DNA of 18,248 bases from Paramuribaculum sp. (lineage in GTDB: Bacteria; Bacteroidota; Bacteroidia; Bacteroidales; Muribaculaceae). The position numbers and the translations under genes are program-made. A model generated the notes under the pieces. The model was not told the DNA's origin and ran no database searches. It was given only the letters and a program-made list of their open reading frames with translations. Positions 1-6,636 of this stretch are shown here, one piece after another; within the stretch, counting starts at the first letter, position 1, and every line of letters begins with the position of its first letter. The stretch spans positions 1 to 18,248 of the forward strand of contig VSPV01000040.1 of assembly GCA_009775605.1 (NCBI GenBank). Direction: 5' to 3'.

Positions 1-64
1 CTTCGGCGGCAGCGTCAGATCTTAAGAAGAGCCAGTCCCCGAAGGCTCCGACGCCGCCGGCAAC

Positions 65-298
65 ATGGGAGGCATCAGCGACCGCGACCCCCTCTTCGAG
101 GATGCCGCCAGAGCCATAATCGAGTCAGGTACCGGTTCCACCTCATATCTCCAGCGCAAATTCACCATAGGCTACCCCCGCGCGGGAAAAATAATGGACC
201 AGCTCGAAATGGCCGGAGTGGTCGGGCCGGCACAGGGCGGAAAACCCCGCAAGGTGCTCATGGACTTCTTCGCCCTCGAATCTATGCTCGGACAATAA
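65..298 (+). CDS. ftsK: FtsK C-terminal gamma domain (3' end of the DNA translocase gene, preceded by an in-frame stop)
   Basis: This is the winged-helix gamma domain that ends FtsK/SpoIIIE DNA translocases and reads the polar chromosome sequences (KOPS) guiding the motor to the terminus. Visible family signatures are GSTSYLQRKF, GYPRAGKIMDQLE and GVVGP followed by a KPRKVL wing. The similarity to the linker before this domain (EEPVPEG) starts at about base 26, upstream of the ATG at 65, so this is not a complete small gene but the tail of ftsK. An in-frame TAA lies at 23-25, where relatives usually have a Tyr in a motif like AYLLPE. The seven codons before it (2-22) stay in the same frame. 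The break may be a nonsense change, a sequence error at the window edge or a real split with restart at 65. The motor domain lies outside the window. lolA and trxB follow on the same strand, the usual Bacteroidales order. Confidence 0.85.
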   Translation: MGGISDRDPLFEDAARAIIESGTGSTSYLQRKFTIGYPRAGKIMDQLEMAGVVGPAQGGKPRKVLMDFFALESMLGQ

Positions 299-343
299 GA
301 ATTCCCGTGTCAACCATCTGGAACCCTGCAATGTTATAACTTC

Positions 344-961
344 ATGAAAAGATTCATCTCTATACTGTTCGCCGCAATAGCGGCACTTGCTCTACCGGCT
401 GCTCTTGCTGCGGCCGACAACGCCGCGCAGACTCTTGAGCTGGCTGCCCAGCGCTTTTCCAAGGCTCCGTCAGTCAGCGCCGCATATACGGTCACATCCC
501 CCTCAGGCAATGTTGCCGGCAACATTGTGGTGTCGGGACAACGGTTCCGCATATCCTCCCCTGAAATGTCCACGTGGTTCGACGGCAAGACTCAATGGAC
601 CTACGTACCTGCCGACCGCGAAGTCACCATCAGCGAGCCCACGCCCGACGAGCTGCTTCAGATAAATCCGTTCGAGATCATCAGCTCGTTCCGCAAGAAC
701 TACAACGCCTCGACCATAAAGAGCGACAAATCACAGACCGTGATACGCCTCACCTCCCGCGACCCGAAAGCATCCATAACACAAGCCGTGCTCACCCTCG
801 CCTCGGCCACGCTGCTTCCTTCGCGCATCGAGCTCACCGGGCCATCCGGCCACGTAACCATCAACCTCGGAAGCGTGAAGACCGGCAAAGCCATGACCGC
901 GGCCGATTTCCGCTTCAACACCCGTAATCATCCCGGCGTGAGTGTCAACGACATGCGCTGA
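344..961 (+). CDS. lolA: Outer-membrane lipoprotein carrier protein LolA
   Basis: Predicted periplasmic chaperone that takes lipoproteins from the inner-membrane LolCDE complex to the outer membrane. The 205-residue protein starts with a clear Sec signal peptide (MKR, then a hydrophobic stretch to about residue 22, cleavage near LAA-AD). The mature part has the LolA pattern: an early helix (QTLELAAQRFSKAPSVSAAYTV), then alternating beta strands, a WFDGKTQWTYVP hairpin, and a loop LLQINPFEII that matches the NPF-containing region typical of Bacteroidota LolA-like proteins. Length fits the family (about 200 residues). It lies 45 bases after ftsK and 51 before trxB with no terminator between, so the three are probably transcribed together. 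The family call is by pattern and position. I saw no LolB-like gene, which Bacteroidota generally lack. Confidence 0.85.
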   Translation: MKRFISILFAAIAALALPAALAAADNAAQTLELAAQRFSKAPSVSAAYTVTSPSGNVAGNIVVSGQRFRISSPEMSTWFDGKTQWTYVPADREVTISEPTPDELLQINPFEIISSFRKNYNASTIKSDKSQTVIRLTSRDPKASITQAVLTLASATLLPSRIELTGPSGHVTINLGSVKTGKAMTAADFRFNTRNHPGVSVNDMR

Positions 962-1012
962 CCTCCTGCCGCTCAATTCTATAGGAATCTAAAATCTAAA
1001 CGCCATAAATCA

Positions 1013-1954
1013 ATGAAAGAAATTACTACCAAGTGCCTTATCGTAGGCTCCGGTCCCGCCGGATATACGGCGGCAATATACACCTCGCGTGCCAACCTCT
1101 CACCCGTGCTCTACGAGGGCCATCAGCCCGGCGGCCAGCTCACCACCACCACCGAAATCGAGAACTTCCCCGGTTATCCAGAGGGAACCACCGGTCCGGA
1201 AATGATGGAAGACCTCCGACGCCAGGCAATGCGCTTCGGCGCCGACGTGCGCAGCGGCATTATCCGCAAAATCGACCTCTCTTCACGTCCGTTCCGGGCT
1301 GAAGCCGACGACGACACCACCATCATAGCCGACACCGTGATAATCTCCACCGGCGCCTCGGCTAAATATCTCGGTCTGCCCGATGAAAAGAAATACATGG
1401 GTATGGGCGTGTCGGCCTGCGCCACATGCGACGGTTTCTTCTACCGCAAGAAACGCGTGGCCGTTGTGGGCGGCGGCGACACCGCATGCGAGGAAGCGCT
1501 CTATCTGAGCAATCTCGCCTCGCAGGTGTTCCTGATTGTGCGTAAAAACTACCTCCGTGCATCGAAAGTAATGCAGAAGCGAGTGCTTGAGAAACCCAAC
1601 ATCACCGTGCTGTTCAACACCAACACCACCGGGCTGTACGGCGAAGAGTTCCTCGAAGGCGCCCATCTTGTGGAAAATCTCGGCACTGATATAGAGCAGC
1701 ACACCGATCTGCCCATCGACGGTTTCTTCCTCGCCATCGGGCACCGTCCCAATACCGATTTCCTCAACGGCCAGCTCGAGCTTGATGAGGCCGGTTATAT
1801 CAAGACCTTCAACGGCTCCCAGGCCACAAACGTGGAAGGCGTATTCGCCGCAGGCGACGTAGCCGACCCCAGCTACCGCCAGGCCATAACCGCCGCAGGC
1901 ACCGGCTGCCGCGCCGCTCTCGACGCCGAGCGTTTCATTACCGAACACGCCTGA
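1013..1954 (+). CDS. trxB: Thioredoxin-disulfide reductase
   Basis: Cytoplasmic FAD enzyme that passes electrons from NADPH to thioredoxin. All the landmarks of the low-molecular-weight class are present in 313 residues: an N-terminal FAD-binding GSGPAG (12-17), the GGQL and ENFPG segments, the redox pair C136-A-T-C139 followed by D, an NADPH-binding GGGDTA (about 153-158), and the C-terminal GVFAAGDV plus an AITAAGTGC flavin-contact region. Nothing key is missing. The start is the first ATG, after an AT-rich 51-base gap from lolA, and the N-terminus aligns with the family. A hairpin followed by T residues at 1983-2020 closes the transcription unit. The overlapping long minus-strand frame is a codon-bias shadow. 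Confidence 0.97.
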   Translation: MKEITTKCLIVGSGPAGYTAAIYTSRANLSPVLYEGHQPGGQLTTTTEIENFPGYPEGTTGPEMMEDLRRQAMRFGADVRSGIIRKIDLSSRPFRAEADDDTTIIADTVIISTGASAKYLGLPDEKKYMGMGVSACATCDGFFYRKKRVAVVGGGDTACEEALYLSNLASQVFLIVRKNYLRASKVMQKRVLEKPNITVLFNTNTTGLYGEEFLEGAHLVENLGTDIEQHTDLPIDGFFLAIGHRPNTDFLNGQLELDEAGYIKTFNGSQATNVEGVFAAGDVADPSYRQAITAAGTGCRAALDAERFITEHA

Positions 1955-1982
1955 TTTCGAAACAGCAACGATACCATACACG

Positions 1983-2020
1983 ACGGTGTGACGGGCTTCG
2001 GGCTGCCACACCGTTTCTTT
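1983..2020 (+). terminator. Intrinsic terminator after trxB
   Basis: An inverted repeat ACGGTGTG (1983-1990) / CACACCGT (2007-2014) forms an 8-pair stem with a 16-base loop. It is followed at once by a T-rich run (2014-2023). It lies 29 bases after the trxB stop and before the next promoter, as expected for the end of the ftsK-lolA-trxB unit. Confidence 0.75.
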
Positions 2021-2027
2021 TTTATTG

Positions 2028-2062
2028 GACTTTCCGTCCCGATATACCCCGGAGGGAAAGTC
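2028..2062. repeat. Second hairpin (inverted repeat) in the trxB downstream region
   Basis: GACTTTCC (2028-2035) and GGAAAGTC (2055-2062) are perfect complements. The stem continues inward through one G-G mismatch to TCC/GGA, leaving an 11-base loop. No T run follows on either strand, so it is not a standard terminator. It could protect the trxB mRNA 3' end, back up the terminator, or sit in DNA upstream of the next promoter. Seen directly; function unknown. Confidence 0.5.
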
Positions 2063-2121
2063 GTGATGTGGCAATGCTGTGAAAATTGGAGCGACGGAAG
2101 GTGAATGTCAATTTTTTAGTT

Positions 2122-2129
2122 TATCTTTG
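2122..2129 (+). promoter_or_regulatory. Bacteroidota -7 promoter element for the receiver/ATP-grasp gene
   Basis: TATCTTTG matches the Bacteroidota TAnnTTTG element exactly. No good TTTG is found about 20 bases upstream, so the -33 half is weak. Transcription would start near 2136, leaving about 43 bases of leader before the ATG at 2179. This argues against the earlier in-frame ATG at 2134. Confidence 0.55.
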
Positions 2130-2178
2130 TTAGTTGATAATCTGCCGTCTGTTTCTCAGTCGGAGCATAAAGGACAGA

Positions 2179-5160
2179 ATGAACGAAGACGCTCTCAGCC
2201 AGCTATATCTCAAAGACACTGCATTTCAGGACCTGATGCAGCGCAGGGTGTTCAATGTCCTGCTTGTTGCCTCGCCCTACGATGCCTTCATGATGGAGGA
2301 GGACGGCCGCATCGAGGAGCAGCTCTATTTCGAGTATGTGGCACTCAACCTGAGTTCGCCGCCGCGCGTCACCCGCGTGTCGACAATCGAGGACGCCATG
2401 GACCGTCTGCGCGAGAAGCACTTCGGGCTGGTGATACTGATGCCCGGCAGCGACGTCAGCGAGACCCTGCGCGGGGCAGCCGGTATCCGCGAGATTGCGC
2501 CCAAAATGCCGATAGTGGTGCTTACCCCCTTCTCCAAGGAAGTGTCGCGCCGACTTGCCAACGAGGATCTTTCGGCCGTGGACTACGTGTTCAGCTGGCT
2601 CGGCAACGTGGACCTGCTCCTTGCCATAATAAAACTGCTCGAGGACTTCCTGAACGCCGACAACGACATTAATGAAGTGGGCGTGCAGATGATAATGCTC
2701 GTGGAGGATTCCGTGAGATTCTATTCATCTGTCCTTCCCCATATCTACAAGACACTGCTCAAACAGTCGTTCGAGTCGTCGACCGAAGCTCTCAACGAAC
2801 ACGAGCAGATGCTGCGCATGCGCGGCCGCCCCAAAGTGATGCTCGCGCGCACCTACGAGGAAGCCATGGAGCTGTACGAACGCTTCGGCCAGAACCTGCT
2901 CGGAGTGATATCCGACGTATCGTTCATGCGCGAAGGCGCCAAAGACCCGATGGCGGGACTGCGCTTCGCCGAATTTCTCCGGGAGAAAGACCCCTGGCTG
3001 CCGGTGATAATCGAGTCGTCGGAAGCCGACAACCGCGCAGCCGCCGAAAAGCTCAACTGCGTGTTCCTCGACAAGAACTCAAAGAAGCTTCCCGTTGACC
3101 TCACCAAGGCCATGAGCTCCGAATTCTCGTTCGGCGACTTCGTGATGACCGACCCCGAGACCGGAAAAGAACTGCGCCTGCGCTCGCTTAAAGACCTGCA
3201 ATATCATATATTCGATATTCCGGCAAAAGCCCTGCTTCACCACGCATCGTCAAACGACATATCGCGCTGGCTCTACTCGCGCGCGCTCTTCCCGATAGCC
3301 GACGTGATAAAGACCCACCGCTTCTACTCGCTCGAGGAAGTCCCCGCCGTGCGCCAGCTATTCTTCGACCTCATAGTGAAGTACCGCAAGATGAAAAACC
3401 GCGGAGTAGTGGCCGTGTTCCGCAAAGACCGGTTTGACCATTACTCCAGTTTCGCCCGTATCGGTGAGGGATCGCTCGGCGGCAAAGGCCGCGGCCTGGC
3501 GTTCATCGACCAGATAATAAAGCGCAATCCCATCTGCGACAACTTCTACGGTGTGACCATAACCATACCGCGCACGGTGGTGCTGTGCACCGATATTTTC
3601 GACGAGTTCATGGCCACCAACAATCTCTATCCGATAGCGCTGTCCGATGCCGACAATGCCACCATACTCGATGCATTCCTCAAGGCAAAGCTGCCTGAAC
3701 GGCTGATTGACGATTTCCTGGCGCTGTTCGAGGTGGTGGACACTCCGCTGGCCATCCGAAGCTCGAGCCTCCTGGAGGACTCGCACTACCAGCCTTTCGC
3801 CGGCATCTATTCCACATATATGATACCGCATCTGGACGACAGCGCCCGGATGCTCCGCATGCTGTGCGACGCGATAAAAAGCGTGTATGCCTCGGTGTTC
3901 TACACCGACAGCAAAGCTTATATGACCGCCACATCCAATCTGATCGACCAGGAAAAAATGGCCGTGATAATACAGGAAGTGGTGGGAGAGCAGCACGGCG
4001 ACCTTTACTTCCCGTCGTTTTCGGGTGTGGGCCGTTCGCTCAACTTCTATCCGCTCGGCGACGAGCATCCCGACGACGGAGTGGCCGAAGTGGCCGTGGG
4101 CCTTGGAAAATATATTGTGGACGGAGGCCTCAGCCTGCGGTTCTCCCCGCGGCACCCGGCGTCGGCCCTGCAGACATCGGAACTGGAGCTTGCGCTGCGC
4201 GATACCCAGACGCGCATGTATGCCCTCGACATGAGTGCCGTGGATGATTTCCGGGTGGACGACGGCTTCAACATAGCCCGCAAACGCGTGCAGGACATAG
4301 CCGAGAGCGGTGCCCTGAAATATATGGTATCGACCTACGACGTCCGCGACAACATACTGCGCGACACCGACTTCGGCACCGGTCGCAAAGTAGTGACATT
4401 CAACAACATCCTCAAACACGACGTATATCCGCTGGCTATGGCGCTCGACTTCATGCTTTCAACCGGTCAGCGCGAGATGTGCCGCCCTGTGGAGATAGAG
4501 TTTGCCGGCACCATCAATCAGGCCAAAGGCACTCAGAACCGTGGCCACATATACTGGCTGCAGATCCGTCCGACGGTCGACCCGAAAAATCTTGTGGATC
4601 CCACGCTTCTCGACCTCCCCGACTCCGCCCTGCTGCTTCGCAGCGATACAGCATTAGGCCACGGAACCACCGACAATGTTGACACAGTGGTGTACGTGCG
4701 GCCCGAAAGCTTCAATTCAGCAAACAACGGACTGACCGCACGCGAGATTGAAAAAATCAACCGAAAGCTAGTAGAAGACTCCGTTCCGTATATCCTGATA
4801 GGCCCGGGACGATGGGGCTCGAGCGACACCGCGCTCGGCATACCGGTGAAATGGCCCCAGATTTCGGGGGCGCGCCTGATAGTCGAATCAGCCATCACCA
4901 CCTACCGTGTAGAGCCCAGCCAGGGCACCCACTTCTTCCAGAACCTCACCTCTTTCGGAGTAGGATATTTCACCATCGACACCTCCGCGGGCCACGGATT
5001 CTACGACGTGGCCACTCTCGACGCCATGCCGGCGGTCTATGAGTCGGAAGCCGTGAGGGTGGTGCGCTTTCCGGCCCCGCTTATAATAGGCATCGACGGT
5101 AAGAAACGCCACGGCGTGGTGGCCAAACCTGATGCCTCATCCAACAACCCGAATCCTTAA
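2179..5160 (+). CDS. Tandem receiver-like domains fused to a PEP/pyruvate-binding ATP-grasp module
   Basis: A 993-residue cytoplasmic protein. Residues about 20-150 look like a degenerate response-regulator receiver domain (LLVAS, VILMPGS, VVLTPFS) without the phospho-acceptor Asp. Residues about 170-320 look like a second, intact one: acidic pair E176-D177, acceptor D246, S280 and K299, with about 25 extra residues between the acidic pair and D246. From about 425 it resembles the nucleotide-binding half of PEP synthase/pyruvate phosphate dikinase: LGGKGRG (433-439), AIRSSSLLED (525-534) followed by FAGIYSTY, IEFAGT with E774, and LQIRP (794-798). The last 195 residues hold a different conserved-looking domain (IGPGRWGSSD, SQGTHFFQNL). 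I see no swivel-domain His motif and no PEP-binding barrel, so it should not be called PEP synthase. Databases often name such proteins 'PEP/pyruvate-binding domain protein'. ATG 2179 is preferred to 2134 because of the promoter position and a nearby AAGGA. It runs into the next gene with a 6-base gap. Confidence 0.85.
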   Translation: MNEDALSQLYLKDTAFQDLMQRRVFNVLLVASPYDAFMMEEDGRIEEQLYFEYVALNLSSPPRVTRVSTIEDAMDRLREKHFGLVILMPGSDVSETLRGAAGIREIAPKMPIVVLTPFSKEVSRRLANEDLSAVDYVFSWLGNVDLLLAIIKLLEDFLNADNDINEVGVQMIMLVEDSVRFYSSVLPHIYKTLLKQSFESSTEALNEHEQMLRMRGRPKVMLARTYEEAMELYERFGQNLLGVISDVSFMREGAKDPMAGLRFAEFLREKDPWLPVIIESSEADNRAAAEKLNCVFLDKNSKKLPVDLTKAMSSEFSFGDFVMTDPETGKELRLRSLKDLQYHIFDIPAKALLHHASSNDISRWLYSRALFPIADVIKTHRFYSLEEVPAVRQLFFDLIVKYRKMKNRGVVAVFRKDRFDHYSSFARIGEGSLGGKGRGLAFIDQIIKRNPICDNFYGVTITIPRTVVLCTDIFDEFMATNNLYPIALSDADNATILDAFLKAKLPERLIDDFLALFEVVDTPLAIRSSSLLEDSHYQPFAGIYSTYMIPHLDDSARMLRMLCDAIKSVYASVFYTDSKAYMTATSNLIDQEKMAVIIQEVVGEQHGDLYFPSFSGVGRSLNFYPLGDEHPDDGVAEVAVGLGKYIVDGGLSLRFSPRHPASALQTSELELALRDTQTRMYALDMSAVDDFRVDDGFNIARKRVQDIAESGALKYMVSTYDVRDNILRDTDFGTGRKVVTFNNILKHDVYPLAMALDFMLSTGQREMCRPVEIEFAGTINQAKGTQNRGHIYWLQIRPTVDPKNLVDPTLLDLPDSALLLRSDTALGHGTTDNVDTVVYVRPESFNSANNGLTAREIEKINRKLVEDSVPYILIGPGRWGSSDTALGIPVKWPQISGARLIVESAITTYRVEPSQGTHFFQNLTSFGVGYFTIDTSAGHGFYDVATLDAMPAVYESEAVRVVRFPAPLIIGIDGKKRHGVVAKPDASSNNPNP

Positions 5161-5166
5161 CAAACC

Positions 5167-6579
5167 ATGTCAATATTCAACTCCTTCAAGAAAGCGCTCG
5201 GATTTCCCGACACTTACGACGACGAAAACGACGTAGACAGCGACGATGCCGACCAGGCGGAAAGCGCTGATGAAACAGGACGTCCGAAGCTCGACCTGAC
5301 GCTGCCCACCCGTGCCGAAGAAATCCCGGATTCCGGGCCGGAAATGAAGCACGAAAACGCATCCCGTACGGTTGAAGCGACAGCAGGCACAGACAGGCAG
5401 CCGGAATCCGAAGATAACGGGGCCTCTACTGAAGCACTTGCATCAAAGGCTTTCGACTGTGTTGTGGAGCTTTTCAACAGCATACAGCCTGACTTCGTGA
5501 AGCAATGCCTTGACACCGAAGCCCAGCGCAGATATATCACCGAACATATCGACAGCTCACTGCGCGAGGCCCTGAACGATGCCACACAGCAGGCCCGCGA
5601 GGCCGGACGCCGCCAGTGGCAGGCAGAACGCAGCCGTCTCTCCTCCGACCTCGACAATCTCAGGAAACAGTATGCCTCTATAAAGCGGCGCAGCGAGGAT
5701 TTCCAGAACGCCCAGCTGAGCGAGGCTCGCCAGAAACGCGCGCTCTCCGACCGCGTACACGACCTTGAAAGCCAGGTTGCGGCGCTTGAAGCTGAAAAAG
5801 AGCAGTTTCAGATAGAAAACCGTTCGATGGCCAACAAGCTACGCGCATCGGGAGTGTTACGCGGCGTCGATTCTTCAAATACCGCCGCTCCTGACGACTC
5901 CGAAACCGCCAAAGAGCTTGCCGAGACAAAGGACGCACTGGAAAAACTCAATCTCGAGGCCACCTCGCTTCGCGACCGCTGCAAGGAACTTGAAGATGAG
6001 CTTGCTCAAAACCGTAAAGAGCGTGACGAGATGGAAGAAGAGATGCAGAAAAGCGTGGAAATCATCGACTCGCGCATAGCCGATTTTGAAAACATCAAGA
6101 AAAAGAAAGACGCCCGGATAGCCCAGCTCTCCTCATCGCTGAAAAATGCGGAAAAACGGATTGCCGTGCTTGAAAAAACCGTCAGCGAGAAGAAACAGCT
6201 TCTCGACGAGGCTTCATCACTCACCGAGTCGCTGCGGTCAACCATTGAGACAAACCTTCGCACACACGCCGAAGTGGAGCACACTCTCCGGCAGGAAATA
6301 AACATGCTCCGCGGAAACGGCGACCTCTCTTTGGCTGACCCCCCGGCATCATATTCACACGCTGCAGAAACCCCTACCGACGACACGGAGATTGCCGAGG
6401 TTAAGGAATCGAAGATATCCGCCATAGACGACCTGATGGACAATACCGACTGGTTTGTGGCCCCTGACCCCGTGCCGTTGAAAAAAGACCCGGAAGTGGA
6501 AGAGCAATTCGGCTATAAAGAGCCCAAGACACGCCAGACACGCCAGATTGACGATGACAAACAGCTCTCACTCTTCTGA
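5167..6579 (+). CDS. Coiled-coil protein with a C-terminal QLSLF clamp-binding-like tail (unknown function)
   Basis: I do not recognise a named family. The 470-residue protein has four parts. The N-terminus is short and basic (MSIFNSFKKALGFP). An acidic, low-complexity stretch follows to about 90. A small helical region (about 96-140) contains CVVELFNSIQPDFVKQCLD. A long, highly charged helix with heptad character runs from about 145 to 390 and is probably a coiled coil. A variable tail ends DDDKQLSLF. The last five residues (466-470, QLSLF) match the beta sliding-clamp binding motif QL(S/D)LF, which in known clamp partners often lies at a free C-terminus. There is no signal peptide or membrane segment, so it is probably cytoplasmic. 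It begins 6 bases after the receiver/ATP-grasp gene, implying co-transcription and possibly a shared process. The clamp link is inferred from five residues only. Confidence 0.85.
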   Translation: MSIFNSFKKALGFPDTYDDENDVDSDDADQAESADETGRPKLDLTLPTRAEEIPDSGPEMKHENASRTVEATAGTDRQPESEDNGASTEALASKAFDCVVELFNSIQPDFVKQCLDTEAQRRYITEHIDSSLREALNDATQQAREAGRRQWQAERSRLSSDLDNLRKQYASIKRRSEDFQNAQLSEARQKRALSDRVHDLESQVAALEAEKEQFQIENRSMANKLRASGVLRGVDSSNTAAPDDSETAKELAETKDALEKLNLEATSLRDRCKELEDELAQNRKERDEMEEEMQKSVEIIDSRIADFENIKKKKDARIAQLSSSLKNAEKRIAVLEKTVSEKKQLLDEASSLTESLRSTIETNLRTHAEVEHTLRQEINMLRGNGDLSLADPPASYSHAAETPTDDTEIAEVKESKISAIDDLMDNTDWFVAPDPVPLKKDPEVEEQFGYKEPKTRQTRQIDDDKQLSLF

Positions 6580-6636
6580 GGCCGCACAATCACTATCGCA
6601 TTTTCACGTAAACCCATTCACCACCATTCATATACA

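Noticed and set aside
17..33. A stretch near the window start loosely resembling a sequencing-adapter end
   Set aside because: It differs by several bases and an insertion from the adapter sequence I recall, and the flanking frame reads on as plausible FtsK linker. Chance is more likely, although a sequence error here is not excluded.
1283..2074. Long minus-strand reading frame (263 codons) opposite trxB
   Set aside because: It is antisense to a clear trxB and His/Gly/Val-rich in the way expected from GC-rich third-position shadows, with no promoter or motif.
2134..2178. Earlier in-frame ATG for the receiver/ATP-grasp gene
   Set aside because: It would coincide with the predicted transcription start of the TATCTTTG promoter. 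The extra 15 residues are not family-like, and ATG 2179 has a nearby AAGGA.
3358..4419. Long minus-strand reading frame (353 codons) opposite the receiver/ATP-grasp gene
   Set aside because: A codon-bias shadow: no recognisable domain, and the plus strand shows the conserved ATP-grasp motifs.
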